A stretch of 64,000 bases of DNA, from NCBI GenBank assembly GCA_019828565.1, contig JAHDYR010000066.1, forward strand, positions 248,001 to 312,000, read 5' to 3'. The notes beneath the pieces were generated by a model. That model was not told the DNA's origin. It did no database searches and saw nothing but the letters and a program-made list of their open reading frames with translations. Below, in pieces: positions 18,167-29,376 of the stretch. A program made the position numbers and the translations under genes. Origin of the DNA: Carpediemonas membranifera (lineage: Eukaryota > Fornicata). Every line of letters begins with the position of its first letter. Position 1 is the first letter of the stretch.

Positions 18167-21100
18167 TCAGCTGCGGCGATAGTAGGGCTTGCGTCTAGCT
18201 GCCTTGATCAGCGCGGTTGCTTCTGGGTGCTCGTCAAGGTAAATGTCGACGGCGGCCAGCTTGTCCAGGTCACGATTGAAAATCTCGTCAGTGGACTCGG
18301 CTTCTTCGTAACCCTGCCAGGAGATTCGTAAAACAAGTCGGCCCTGGTCGTCGAGACTGTGGCCGATGATCTTATCAACGATGTACTCGCCTGCCTGGGC
18401 GGCGGCGAGCTCGGCAATTTGGTTAGCGGTCAGTGTTCCAGGCAGGAACTTGCGCAGTCGTTCTTGATGGACGAAGAATGACTTGAGGGATGAGAGGTCC
18501 TGGATTTCGTAAACGTTAGGATCAGATCCTGCCCCCACGACAAGCAAGGGGCCGCGGACTGGTGCCTGGAGCTTAGGTACATGGCCAGTTGGCGTCAGGA
18601 GGACCCAATCGTTGGGCTTGAAGCTCTGAGCGCGGTCGTTGTTATCGTAGGCTTTGATGGACGCTAGCTTGGCTTGATGCCACTGTCTAAACAGTTTGAC
18701 TTGCGACTGGAGAGATTGAAGTAGAGCATTCTCCGTCTTACTGAGTTCGATGCCAGCGTCTGGTTGCAGCGGAATGCGAGTGTCACGGCCAAATAGGAGT
18801 TGGATAGGGGTGAGACCACTGAGGCTGTAGGCGGACTCGTTGATGATCCTCATCACATGATTAAGCAGTTGGGGCCAGCGGTCGGTTGCCATACGATTGT
18901 CGTGGAGAAGCGTTCTTAGATGCCGTACAATTTCGGCGTTAGCTCGCTCGACTATACCGTTACTGGCAGGGCGGTAGGGGGTGGAATAGTGGTGTGGAAT
19001 AGAGTAGGCTGCGGTCAAGAGCGCTACCAACTCGTTGCGATATTGAGACCCGTTATCCGATTGGATCTCACGTGGGCGTCCGAAATGTGCCGACCAGTCA
19101 ATGAGAGCCTCGACAGCTGAGTCAGCGTTGGTCGTACGGGCGGGATACAGTTTTGTGAACTTAGTGAAGGTGTCGACCGCTACGATGATGTACTTAAACC
19201 CCTCAGGGCTGATTGGAAGGGGCCCGAGGGTGTCAAGCTGGACCACGCCGAAGGGCTCCGTGGCCGCCGTCCGATGGTGTTGGTAAGGGGGTGGGCGGTT
19301 GGGCCTCTGAAGCTGGCATGTAGGACAGTGGGTAATGAATTCGCGTACGTCCTGTACCATGCCGCGCCAGCCGCTGTATTGATCGCGGATACGGCGAACC
19401 GTCTCCTTATAGCCTAGATGGCCCTCAGTGCCGCCATGTACAGAAGAAATGATCTCTTGGCGGTCTTCTACGGACAGAGTGAGCAGACGACTGAGTGTGT
19501 CGGCACATCCGTTGTCCTTGCCGGCCACGTGGAGGACCGTGAAGTCGTAAATATCAACGGCAAGGCGCCAGCGTCGGACTTTCGGATTCGTAGACGTCGC
19601 CATCCACACAAGGTTCCTATGGTCCGTGTGCGCTGTAAAGTGCGATGCCATTAGGTACTTGGAGAACTTGTCAATGGCACTGACTAATGCGAACATCTCC
19701 TGTTCTATCGTCGACCAGCGGCGTTGAGTCGCAGAGAGGGTCTTCGAAAAGAATTGAACAGGGAGGAATGTAGTGTCCCTCTTAACCATCAGGACGCCTC
19801 CTATACCAATGTCAGAAGCATCAGTAAAGAGGTGAAGGTCGTCGCCTGGTCTAGGGTGTGTCAGAATCGTCCCCGAGGTGAGTTGGCGTCGTAGCTCATC
19901 GAATGCGGCCTGCTGCTCGCTATTCCAGGCAAAGGGAGTGTCGGCGCGGGTAAGGGCGATGATGGGCTCTGCAATATCTGCGAAGGTCGGTATTGTGGGC
20001 CGGAAATAGTTAACCATGCCGAGCAACGTGCGGACCTCGCTAATGTTCGTCGGGGCGCGCATGGAAAGGATGGGCTCCAGACGATCGGGTGAGATGGAGC
20101 GACCAGTTGGAGTCACGTGCCACCCGAGATAGTCAATCTCGTGGGCGGCGAGGATCGTTTTCTTCAAGTTAACGCGGACGTTGGCGTCGTCGAGACGCTC
20201 GAGCACGCTGCGAAGGTTCTTGAGGAATTCAGAACGGGTCTTACCCATGACGACGATGTCGTCGATGTACACCAGGGCGGCCGTGAACAAGTCGGCGCCC
20301 ATTACCTTTTCCAGGGCACGCTGCATGTGGATAGCGGCGTTGCGTAGGCCGAATGGCATCCTGCAATAGTGGTACTTGTGGTTGTCGGCGATAAAGGCGG
20401 TGTACTGCCGGGATTCCGGGTCCAGTGGGACCTGGAGGAAGGCCTTCGACAGGTCGAGTGTGGCGTAGTACGCCGAGCCTTCGAGCTGATCGAGTAGGTC
20501 CTCGATAAGCGGCAGGGGATGCTCGTCTGGCTCCGTTATGTCGTTAAGACGGCGGAAGTCCAGGCACAAGCGGATGCTGTTGTCGCGTTTGACTACAGCA
20601 ACGATGGGGCTGTTGTAGGGGCTATCGGATGACTCTATTATGCCTAAGTCGAGCTGCTGGCTTGTCTGCAGGCGTATTTCATCCTGAACTGCCAGGGAAT
20701 AGCGATAAGGAGGCGTGTTAGTCGTTTTCCCCTCAGTTAGACGAATCTTGAAGGCTTCCAGGGCCGAAGGCTCACTGGACAGCGGTTCAAAGACCCTATG
20801 ATGTTCTTCGACGATTTTGGTGACCTCCTCGCGGAGGGAAGGAATCTGAACGTTGAGTTCAAGCGGCTCCTCTTCAAGCAGATTAAATTCCACCTCACTG
20901 CCTTCGTCGGGTTCTTCCGCGACAATGTCTGACCCCACGTTAAAAGTGATCAGGCCCAGCTCGAGGGAGGAGGGTAGGCCGAAAATGATGTCGTAAGGTA
21001 GGTGTCGCAGGACGAGGAACTGGTCAATGACCGAGAGTTTGTGGCCAGTTCTTGAGCGGCCAAGGCTCATCTCGATGGTGCAGATGGCCTCGACGTTGAC

Positions 21101-22174
21101 TACCTGTCCGCTTCCCACACGGACGCGGCCTGAGTAAGGTCGCATGGGCAGCCCTAGTGTCGTCACGAGTGCGTGAGACACGAAGTTCGCCGTGGCGCCA
21201 GAATCAATCAGTGCGCTGCTGTGTGATACCTGGTTATCGTGCGGGATCTCTACCTCGATCTCGGCAGAGGCAGAAGACTTCCGTCCCGCTCGATCAGTCG
21301 CCATAACGTGTAGACAATGCTCATACTTACCACTTTTACCCGCACGCTTCTTCGCGAAGCACTGTTCTGCGGAGTGGCCTGACTTATGGCAGTACGAGCA
21401 TGTCACTGTGTTCGTAGCCTTGCCCGGGGCGCGGCTGGTCTGGTGGTTAGCCGGGGGTGCGCGCGCCTCGTCGAGGTGTCGCGTCTCGCGCTGGGTCTGC
21501 TCAATGTGGCGCGACTGCTCGAGCGCCGCCTTGAACGCGGCTTGGAGGTCGTTGCGCGGAGCAATGGTGTTGACGCGATCACGGAGACGCTCCGGTTCAA
21601 GGCCGCCGATGAACTGCCTCACCAGGCGCTTAGTCGGAGGCTTGACATCAGCGCAGTTCTCCAGCTGACGTTGGTACTGGAAGACGTAGTTCAGGGCGTT
21701 TTGGTAAGTCGAACCACGCTTCTTGCAGGTAATGCGGGTGAAGGAGTCCAAGGCGTCTTGCTTATCAAGGGGCTGGAAGATGGCGTTAATGCGACAAATG
21801 ATAGCGACGCTTGCTTGGTCGTTCTCGAGGGCTGGGATTGGAACCGGGAGCTGCTCGGGAGCTTCATCTTCGTCGTCGTCGGAGTCATCGCTTGAGGAGT
21901 CGCTGTCGGTGCCGTCGTTGTTCGCGTCACCTTGGATAAGCAGCGGTACGTCATCACCGGCGGGTGCATCGTGATCGGGAACCTCGTACTCTTCGAGGGA
22001 AGGATCCCTCAGCTTGAGGACCTCCCATACGTCACGCGCGATGAGGAGACGAATGGCCAGGGAGCCACCGCGTGAGCGATACGCGTAATACTGCTCGCGA
22101 TGGTCCTGCCAGGCGTCGGCGGTCGGGAGCTTTAAATAGGGGGCTACGAAAAGGTCGGGAACTTGGAATTGCAT
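18167..22174 (-). CDS. Gag-pol polyprotein of element 3
   Basis: Single frame of 1,335 residues starting 15 nt inside the 5' LTR. Order: helical gag, CCHC knuckle CSYCHKSGHSAEQC, protease ALIDSGATANF, RT (FRRLNDITEP, YATLDLSKAFLQV, CRMPFGLRNA, YIDDIVVMG), RNase H (LFTDASDIGIGGVL, HTDHRNLVW), integrase (HCPTCQ, LDTLGPLPISPEGF, QSDNGSQYRN, PASNGIVERAN), and a C-terminal chromodomain-like segment (LRISWQGYEEAES). All catalytic residues that I can check are present. Gag and pol are fused without a frameshift, unlike element 4. It copies the element RNA and integrates the DNA. Confidence 0.93.
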   Translation of the reverse strand: MQFQVPDLFVAPYLKLPTADAWQDHREQYYAYRSRGGSLAIRLLIARDVWEVLKLRDPSLEEYEVPDHDAPAGDDVPLLIQGDANNDGTDSDSSSDDSDDDEDEAPEQLPVPIPALENDQASVAIICRINAIFQPLDKQDALDSFTRITCKKRGSTYQNALNYVFQYQRQLENCADVKPPTKRLVRQFIGGLEPERLRDRVNTIAPRNDLQAAFKAALEQSRHIEQTQRETRHLDEARAPPANHQTSRAPGKATNTVTCSYCHKSGHSAEQCFAKKRAGKSGKYEHCLHVMATDRAGRKSSASAEIEVEIPHDNQVSHSSALIDSGATANFVSHALVTTLGLPMRPYSGRVRVGSGQVVNVEAICTIEMSLGRSRTGHKLSVIDQFLVLRHLPYDIIFGLPSSLELGLITFNVGSDIVAEEPDEGSEVEFNLLEEEPLELNVQIPSLREEVTKIVEEHHRVFEPLSSEPSALEAFKIRLTEGKTTNTPPYRYSLAVQDEIRLQTSQQLDLGIIESSDSPYNSPIVAVVKRDNSIRLCLDFRRLNDITEPDEHPLPLIEDLLDQLEGSAYYATLDLSKAFLQVPLDPESRQYTAFIADNHKYHYCRMPFGLRNAAIHMQRALEKVMGADLFTAALVYIDDIVVMGKTRSEFLKNLRSVLERLDDANVRVNLKKTILAAHEIDYLGWHVTPTGRSISPDRLEPILSMRAPTNISEVRTLLGMVNYFRPTIPTFADIAEPIIALTRADTPFAWNSEQQAAFDELRRQLTSGTILTHPRPGDDLHLFTDASDIGIGGVLMVKRDTTFLPVQFFSKTLSATQRRWSTIEQEMFALVSAIDKFSKYLMASHFTAHTDHRNLVWMATSTNPKVRRWRLAVDIYDFTVLHVAGKDNGCADTLSRLLTLSVEDRQEIISSVHGGTEGHLGYKETVRRIRDQYSGWRGMVQDVREFITHCPTCQLQRPNRPPPYQHHRTAATEPFGVVQLDTLGPLPISPEGFKYIIVAVDTFTKFTKLYPARTTNADSAVEALIDWSAHFGRPREIQSDNGSQYRNELVALLTAAYSIPHHYSTPYRPASNGIVERANAEIVRHLRTLLHDNRMATDRWPQLLNHVMRIINESAYSLSGLTPIQLLFGRDTRIPLQPDAGIELSKTENALLQSLQSQVKLFRQWHQAKLASIKAYDNNDRAQSFKPNDWVLLTPTGHVPKLQAPVRGPLLVVGAGSDPNVYEIQDLSSLKSFFVHQERLRKFLPGTLTANQIAELAAAQAGEYIVDKIIGHSLDDQGRLVLRISWQGYEEAESTDEIFNRDLDKLAAVDIYLDEHPEATALIKAARRKPYYRRS

Positions 22175-22181
22175 GGATCCA

Positions 22182-22287
22182 GTAATTACTGTGGTGCAGC
22201 CAAGAAGAAGAGGAAGTGATTTAATAAGGAGTCAACCCTCGGTGGGAAAAAGGCCTAAACTAAAATATACCAATTAAACGCACTACA
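22182..22287 (-). repeat. Element 3 5' LTR (22190-22287) with palindrome at its inner edge
   Basis: Identical partner of the 3' LTR. The inner edge abuts the 8-nt palindrome GTAATTAC (22182-22189) where a primer-binding site is expected. The start codon follows only 8 nt later. No TGG-starting tRNA complement abuts the LTR. Confidence 0.9.
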
Positions 22288-22292
22288 TCGGG

Positions 22293-22565
22293 CTAGAATA
22301 ATCAGACTGACAGGCCTCTATGAAGCCTTTTGCAAGCAAGGTGTCAACGTGCTCCTTAACGATGGGGACCTTAGGAGGAGGCACGAAGTATGGACGGACG
22401 TTCACGACCTTGTTTCCCTTGATCACCAGGTCGTAGGGGTCTAGTAGGCTAGGCGCATCACGCTCTTTGAAGTTGGAGGCGTATCGTCGAAGTATAGACG
22501 ACTGTCGGTCGCGTGCCTCTTGGGACAGCTCGGACATGGCTTGTGCGATGTATTTCGTGGCCGGT
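22293..22565 (-). pseudogene. Element 4 pol, linker and RT start
   Basis: Reads PPATKYIAQAMSEL, DPYDLVIKGNKVVNVRP and ACQSDYSSP, the segment between protease and RT (compare EPYDLILKSDRVVNARP in element 1). It joins in frame to the main RT part across element 3, and to the protease piece if the 22566-22872 segment is turned around. Confidence 0.85.
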
Positions 22566-22872
22566 GGGGTCTCTGGGGCGATTGGAATCGGCTTTCCGCG
22601 GAGACAGTAGCACCGAAAGCCCAAGGCAAACGCTGCTGACCAGTTTGCCACGGGAAATAGGCAGTACCCCGGGGCACTCAGCTCCAAGACAACGGGAAAC
22701 AAGCTCAGTCCGGGGTCAGAATCCAAGCACCATAAATTTCTTTCTTTCTTTCCTACGTGATAGACACTGCGTTCGACATCATCATCGGATTTCCTCAGAT
22801 GGTAAGTCTCGGACTCTTGCCAAGCGCCATTCCCAGCTCCTCCGACCCGACTGAGGACTCTAGTGAGACCCC
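22566..22872 (+). other. Local inversion of about 300 bp with 8-nt inverted repeats at its ends
   Basis: GGGGTCTC at 22566-22573 and GAGACCCC at 22865-22872 bound a segment lying opposite to its surroundings. Read on the plus strand it contains the LINE 3' end with a TTTC tail, the second target-site copy CCTACGTGATAGA (22752-22764), and protease sequence (TAFDIIIGFPQM). Turning it around gives DSSETPPATKY across the junction, exactly the expected protease-to-linker reading. Confidence 0.8.
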
Positions 22873-23693
22873 TGCGGCCATCTCCGTGCAAATATGCTTT
22901 CCTGTCTCCCTGAAAGTCCGGCAACTATCCGGGGAGCCTGGGGGTCTGTCCTCGGGGCATTGACAGGCAGGATCGTCCTGCAGAACCTTGACTATGACAC
23001 TCCTTGCTTCCCTGCAGTCCTTGCAGAGCCGTTCAGCCACGGCACCCTCTCGTCTGTCCGGTTCCCCAATTCCATGCCCCCTCGACTCTGTTAAGAAGCC
23101 TACCCGAAGGCGGGGAAAGTGACTAAGTCCATGCTGTCTACCCCGGTTAGGTGGCGTGGGTCAGCGGCAGCCCCAGGCGCTAGGCCCGGTTGTCCCTGTT
23201 ACCCCTTACAACATTTCGCTTGCACTACATGTCCTTGGTTTCCCATGTCGTTAACAAGGGCGGCAGGGGCACCTGTGCCCCTCCGACCCCCGTGGCCAGT
23301 CCCTGCAGTTTCCTTGGGGTCCCAACGAGTGGTGCAACCATATGAATATGGATTTCCTTGACCTTATCCTTGCTCTGTCCTTGTCGCATGTCCTTTCTTT
23401 CTTATTTCTGGTCTGTCCTTCCTGTTATTTCCTTGCAGTCGTTCCTTCCCTTGCTTTGGTTCCTGGCTACCGGGATACGTGGGGCCTTTCCTCACTGATC
23501 CCAGGAGCTTAGCACCAGCGAGGGTGGTCCATGGCTGATTCCTTGTCCATCCCTTCCCGGTCCTGGAGTCAGGGGTTCATGACATGCTTCTATTCCACCT
23601 TGAAGCTGTTGTAAACCTTTGCCAGTTCCCGTAGTCCTGCCGTGAGGCCTTCCCAAATGTCCTCCGAGCCCCATATTATTAGTTGCTGTAATT

Positions 23694-23951
23694 CTAGGAT
23701 GGGTCTTTCCTGGTACCATTCGCCCTGGGGCCCTGCCTTACTTCCAAGTCCTTAGTTTGTGCTTCGCTGCTGTCCACAGCTTTGTCCAAGCTTCTCCTGT
23801 CTACTGCCGGGCATTCACAGATTATGTGCGCTGCCGATCCTAGCCTCGGCCTCTGCCCACTCTGATCATTTCCTGCTTCCTTGCTGGTCCTGGCTTTCCT
23901 AATGATCCTGTAGAACAGGCTCACCTCCGACTCCTCCGAGCATAGGGGCAT
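23694..23951 (-). pseudogene. LINE ORF2 C-terminal remnant
   Basis: Reads LGSAAHIICECPAVDRR, like the His-Cys segment near the end of many LINE ORF2 proteins (a hydrophobic-His run followed by Glu-Cys-Pro). The distance to the endonuclease is too short to hold a reverse transcriptase. Confidence 0.5.
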
Positions 23952-24169
23952 AGTCTGCTAATTTCTCTCTTCAGGTCAGCGCCTTGGGCCAGCTCTGTGA
24001 TGGCTCTCATAGGTCCTGTTGCCTATTTCTGTCCATGGGGTTCGCTGGAGTTCGCTCCACACTCCGTTCCCGAACACTTTGTCCCTTGCCTTTGCTCCCC
24101 TGTTGTTCACTGGGTCGCCCATGCATGCTCTTATAGTCTCTTCCCATTGGTCCGAGCTCTTGATCCTGT

Positions 24170-25068
24170 TCAGCTTTGAGACTGTGACTGGCCCCTCCTT
24201 CTTTTCATGGGCCAGGTGTGCACCTCGGGTATGGCCAGAGCCACGTCTCGCTCACTTCTGCCATAGTACCGTTGTTCCTTCCATGCTAGTGTGATTCCAT
24301 TGTGTGCTGAGCCCCATACCCCGACCTTCTGAGACTCTACCACCTCAATCTCCGCCCCTGGATTCCTGGTGTTGTCACTGCAAAGTCCGGGGTTGATGTT
24401 CCTGATGTGAGCGTCCCAGACTTGGGTATGATGGCTTTGAGCCTGTGCTTCTCCATCATATCCTTCCACCGGGTGGATCTTTCCATCTGGCCTGGGTCGA
24501 TGTTCCAGTCTCCCATAATTATGGCCTCCATGCTCCCTTTCATGTCCATGATCTTCTGTATAGTGTCCCTGAATCCATCCTTCTCCTGCTTGCTGTGGCC
24601 GGATGGAGGGCCATACACGTTGATGACTAGTATGTCCCTGCCGGTTCTCATTATGCTGGCTTGCACTCTTCCCGATAGGCTGTCCGTTATGCCGATGTCC
24701 CACTTTGCAGTTGCGTGTGGGCTCACTATCGTGCCGATGCCTTCCCTTGTTCCCTTCCATCTTGGCGCAGGTTCGTCATTGCCTGCTATGCCTAGTTGTC
24801 GGTTGATGCGGTGCTGACTTTTGACATCCGCCTTTCGTTTTTCGTTGGCTAAGACCAGGTCCTCTTCCGTCTCCCTCCCTGCTAGTGCGTAGTCAAGGTC
24901 CATGAAGCAATGAACCCTCGTATTCGCCGTTCTCCATGTCTCTTGTATGAGTACTGCCTCTATGTCCTTCAACCTTAGCTGAATCGCCGTTGCCATAGAC
25001 GCCGTGAAGTCCTTTCCTCTTCCTATGTGTCCCTCTGTGTTCAGACTAAGTATCTTGTAGGTTACCAT
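24170..25068 (-). pseudogene. LINE AP-type endonuclease domain
   Basis: Opens with LSLNTEGHIG, then VLIQETWR (catalytic Glu), IVSPHATAKWDIGI, DILVINVYGPP and AIIMGDWNIDPG (the G-D-W/F-N block). The last motif appears in another frame as WGSAHNGITLAW. This is the nicking endonuclease of APE-type LINEs. A frameshift near 24,340 separates the last part. Confidence 0.8.
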
Positions 25069-25399
25069 TGCCTTTGTCCTGTTTCCTTATCCTGCGAATT
25101 CCCAGAATTTGGGAGCCCCAGCTTCCCGCTCCTCTCCTGCTATCCTTGTCCTGACAAGGGGCCTAGATGCCGGTCTCGGTGACCCTTGTCAGGCCAACCT
25201 TGTTACCACCTGGTGACCTTCCATTCTTCGGGCAGGGTACTTAGGAGGGGGACGATATGACGTGACCCCCCTTTGGCTGCCGCTACAGCCTACCGGCAGT
25301 GCATTTCAGCTAATGCCGGGCCCTGGGTGGGAGCCAGGGCTTGTGAATTATAAAGAAAATGTTGCTTGTTCCTTGAAAGAATACTGCTTTACCATGTCC

Positions 25400-28300
25400 T
25401 TACTCCTCCTCCGTGGACTCCCCACTGCCGCTGCAGCTGTCCTCGGCCTGACTCACTTGCTGTCCTTGTAGACTCTGCATTACCGTGATGAACTGGGTCA
25501 TCAGGTCCATGGGTGAGATCTGCTTGGCCTTCTTAGCCTTCTTGTGCTTGTGCCGGGGGATCGTGGGCTTCTCCTTGCTGGGCTTAGTCGCGACGCCGGA
25601 GAGCACCAACCTTCCGTGGCCTTGCTCTTGCATGAGTCGGGCAGCCTTGAGCGCTGAGATCTCTTGTTGCGCCTCTGCCAACTGCTTTCGGAGCCGCAGC
25701 TTCTCCGAGTCCATGCCGGTTGCCTGTCTGCTTCCAGACTCCCAGTCCATGTCCTCTTCGTGCCTGCTTCTCTTTCCGCTGTCCGAGTCCATGATCCTAC
25801 TCGTGCTGCCCTCCTTGCGCTTGAGCGTCGTGGAGGAAGAGTGATCCTTGCTGTTGTCCATGCCTCCCTCTGAGCCTCTACCGGCCCAGGTGTTCCCGCT
25901 GAACGAGCCTCTCATCTGCGTTCCCGTGTTGTCCTGTCTCTCCCTGTCGTCTCCTCCGTGGTTACGATCCGAGGTCCTGTTCATGTTACCAGCTCTGTCG
26001 CCGGTTCTGTCGTCAGCTCTGACACCAGCTCTACCGCCGGCTCCGTGTCCTACCCTTCTGTCCTCTTCCCTGTCTCCATGCTGGTCGTGATGTCCTTGAT
26101 CCGCGTCCTGGCCGAAGTGCCTGCCCACCATCCTGGTGCTAATCCGCCTCGCCTTTTCCTCCAGGCCGTTGTCGAAGAACCTACTTTGGTATGGCTGTTC
26201 GGACTTTCCGTCGATGGTGGGGACATACGTGATGCCTGGGACATTGACTGTGTTGGCTCTGGGCTCGTCCGGGATAGCTGCCGAGACTAGTCTGGCCCCT
26301 TCCTTGCGCATGCGGCTTAGGATGGTCCCAGCCTCGCTGACCCTGACCATGCCCCAGTCTCTCGGGATGAAGCTCGCCCCTAGGGTGATCCTACCCCTGT
26401 TCCTGGGGGCCTTGACGTTGACTATGACCTTCTCATAGTCCCTGAGGCTCTCTGCTAGGTCGTCGCAGCCCCAGACTCCTTGATGAGCCGTAGCCTCCTT
26501 CGAGGGCCACCACTCGTATAGCATGGCCATGGTTATGATGTCCTCCTCCCTTGCTGCCCCTAGGCCCTTCCTGACGCGTACCATGCGGAGCTGGTTAGCC
26601 GTGGCTCTTCCATGATGGTCCATAGCGGGCTTCTCTCCAGCACACCTTCGTTGTCCATGATTGTGAGGGGGGCCAGTAAGATGCCCTTCATGCCCAACAG
26701 AACCTCCCCGAACCCGAAGCCGATGCCGAAGCGGTGTCCGTTGTCCGGGACTACGAGGATCCTGTCGCCGACTTCCCTGCTGACGTCCCTTGCGTCCCCG
26801 ATCGGGTACGTGCCGAAGATCTCAAAGGTGTCCCTCCTTGTCGCGAATTCCGGGCCTCCCATGATATCCATGCCCGGCTCCGCCTTCCCGACTGCTTCCA
26901 TGGTCTTGTCGAGTGCCTTACCCATGTAGTGGTAGACGTCTGGGGTGCTCATCCTCTCCTTGCATAGGGCCCTGATCCTGGCTGTGAAGACTACTGTATC
27001 CGCCAACCCACAGTGGTAGCAACCCGCGGTGTGTCTGTGGTACGGACAGACTCCCTTGGGCTCGCTCCTGTTCTGCCATCCATTTGACCATGTTGTTACT
27101 GCTTCCAGGTAGTTGGCCTTGTCGAGGTTGTCCCTGAGGTTTTGGCCAGCCTCCTCCCTTGCCGTTGTTCTCCAGGATCTCTGGTAGCTTCTTCTCGTCC
27201 ACCAGCCTAGCTTGGAAGAATTCCCTGGTTCCTTGCTCCAGTCCATTTGTGGGGTTCGTGAGGAGGAAGCTTTCCATCTCCACCCCCTTTGCATACATGA
27301 TTATCTTCCAACCCTCCGACCTTTCGATCCTTGCCAGCTGAGCCGCCAGGCGGTTGGCCCAGTCCCTGAAAGTATGTATGTGCTTCTCATACTCGATCGG
27401 CGGCCGCCCCGTCCCGACCTCCACGAAGGTGGCCGGCGGCAGCCCCGTCACTGCCCATGCCGTGTACCTCGCTTGGTCCATGCTTGCTGCCGGTATGTCC
27501 TGGTAATACAGGCCATGCCCGTGTCCAAGAATGTCCCCAGTGCTGAGGTCAAGAGTACGATCCCGCCCTCAACCGGGATGGCAGGGATCCCTGCCTTCTT
27601 GACGCCAGGGTCTGCGCACTCGAAGTCGATGGCTCCGATCACCAGTCGTTTCTCCTTGTCCTTTCTAGGCATCCTCGGCGGCTGGCTGCTGACCTTGTTT
27701 GAGTCGACCTCCTCGTCCTGGTCGATCTTGCCTTGGTTGGCCCCGACCATGTCCTTGTTCACTTCCAGGAGGCTGTCGTCGAGGCTTCTTCTGCCGGGCA
27801 TGGTGGCCTGCTGGCGTCGTTCCTCCTTGTCCTTGACATGTTGCTCCTCGTCTCCGTCGATGACCGTGCTAGCGGACGACCTGTCCAGATCGGCATGTTC
27901 GTCCCTATTGCTGCGGACCGAGGTGGCCTTGAGCACTTCCAGCCTCACCTTCCGGAACGGCGGCTCGTTGCTAAGGGGGGTCTCCTCCCCTTCGCCCAGG
28001 ATATTGGTTCTGCCCTTCAGGTAGATCCCTGACTTGTTCCATGCTGCCTGCCATATGGCCGGGGCCTCCGGTGCCTGAAGCCTGAGGATGTCCCTAGCCT
28101 CCTCCATGAAGCGGCTGATGGACCATGCTGACGTGTCGCTTAGCTCTAGGATGACCCTGTACTTGCCGTCCTCTTGCTCGTAGGCCACTCTGGTGACCGG
28201 GCCTTGGTTTGCCGGATCCCATACCTTGTCGTAAGGCACGCCTTCTACGGCCTCGTCTCCATGAGCCCCTGATACCAGTATGAACGACCCTTCGGCCTTC

Positions 28301-28902
28301 TTGACGCTGTCCCTGTCTACATCCCATTCGATGGGCCCATCTTCCTTCGGCTTGAGGATCGCCGTCTCGATGTCCTTCTCAGATGGCCATCTTGCCATGC
28401 CAGTGAAGCCCGCTTTCAGCGTCTTGGGCTCCAGTGCCTGTGCCATGTCCTTTGCTTCCTCGTCTCTGGGGTTGAGCGCCTCTGTGAGCATGTAGAAAAG
28501 GTCGCGGAGGCCGTGGATGCCGCATGGGTTCCTGAGGATGATGTCCTTGTTGTCAGTGACGCCGGTTGCGAAGAGGATGCGTCTGGCGTTCATGATTACT
28601 TCCTTGCGTCCTTTGGAGTTCGCATTGAGCGACTTTCCTGTAAACTTGCCTGTTCTACGAAGAAGTAGAGTCCTTGAATCGTTCCTTTCAGCGAGGAAGC
28701 TGTCCAGTAGTTCCCTGATGTCCTCCCACTGCTTCTGCGTGGAATCCCTGATCCTTGTCGGTATTTCTACCTGCATTGTTGAGTGCAAAATTTCTCCCCT
28801 TTTCCTAGTCCATAAACTGGGTCGGAATTTTTGGGTCCGAAAGTCGGGCCACATGTACATATCCGGGTGAGGTCTCCGTCCAGGCCTTCCAGTTTCTCCC
28901 AT
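25400..28902 (-). pseudogene. LINE ORF1, broken by frameshifts
   Basis: Three overlapping frames (27448-28902, 26560-27481 in two phases, 25400-26623) read like one long RNA-binding-type protein of about 1,100 residues: a charged N-terminal part, a Cys/His cluster CPYHRHTAGCYHC near 27,030-27,065, and a C-terminal Lys-rich and coiled-coil region (KLRLRKQLAEAQQEISALKA). No known domain beyond the zinc-like cluster. Confidence 0.6.
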
Positions 28903-29376
28903 TGTCCATGCTCCGAACTATATAGGCCATTCTTTCAAAAAGGCGCGGTCCTAAAAATGCGTCGCCCTTTTCTGAGTAGCGGGGCCTTTCTGTGTAGTTG
29001 TTGTTGCTTTGTTCGTAGTCTCCTTTTAGCCTCTATCGACGGCCCCTGTTTCCCTTTTGTGCTGCCCTTCCTTCCTTGTGGTCTTGACAAAACCATGTAG
29101 CCGCCGGTGCTAGCACTGGCCCTCGACGGTTGTTTTCCTTTTCCTTGTAAACATACGTTCCATGAAGACACTTTGATTCCTTGGTATGGGCGTGGAGCTC
29201 CCACTCGCGCCCAGCGGTATGCCCTGATAGCAACCCTTGAATGTTCAGACAGGAGGCCAAGGCCGCTCCTTCTGAGCTCCATGGGGCACTGCCCTATCCA
29301 TATAGGCCAGGCCTGTTGGTCCTTGTCCATCCATGATCGAAGTGTTTCCACTTTGCTGAAATCATTGGTGAACTGA
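28903..29376 (-). other. LINE 5' leader
   Basis: About 470 nt between the target-site copy and ORF1. The minus-strand frame through it continues from the protease but has no family features and is read-through. Confidence 0.5.

Larger units (their letters stand above)
17485..22287 (-). mobile_element. Element 3: complete LTR retrotransposon inserted in element 4 pol
   Basis: 4,803 bp between identical 98-bp LTRs, flanked by the 5-bp duplication TCGGG (17480-17484 and 22288-22292). Excision on paper restores the host RT start SSPTIVVPKK in frame. It carries one intact gag-pol frame. Identical LTRs, intact coding and a clean target duplication indicate a young, possibly active copy. Confidence 0.93.
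22574..29376 (-). mobile_element. LINE-type non-LTR retrotransposon, defective, inserted in element 4 protease
   Basis: The 5' end meets the protease frame at 29377. The 3' end, now inverted, carries a (TTTC)n tail at about 22735-22751 followed by a 12-13-nt copy of the target CCTACGTGATAGA. Between lie a large ORF1 with frameshifts (28902-25400), an endonuclease domain (25068-24300) and a short C-terminal remnant. No reverse transcriptase motif was found, so the copy is internally deleted and non-autonomous. Confidence 0.75.

Noticed and set aside
29107-29376. Plus-strand frame near the LINE start
   Set aside because: Antisense to the LINE leader, no start context or domain.
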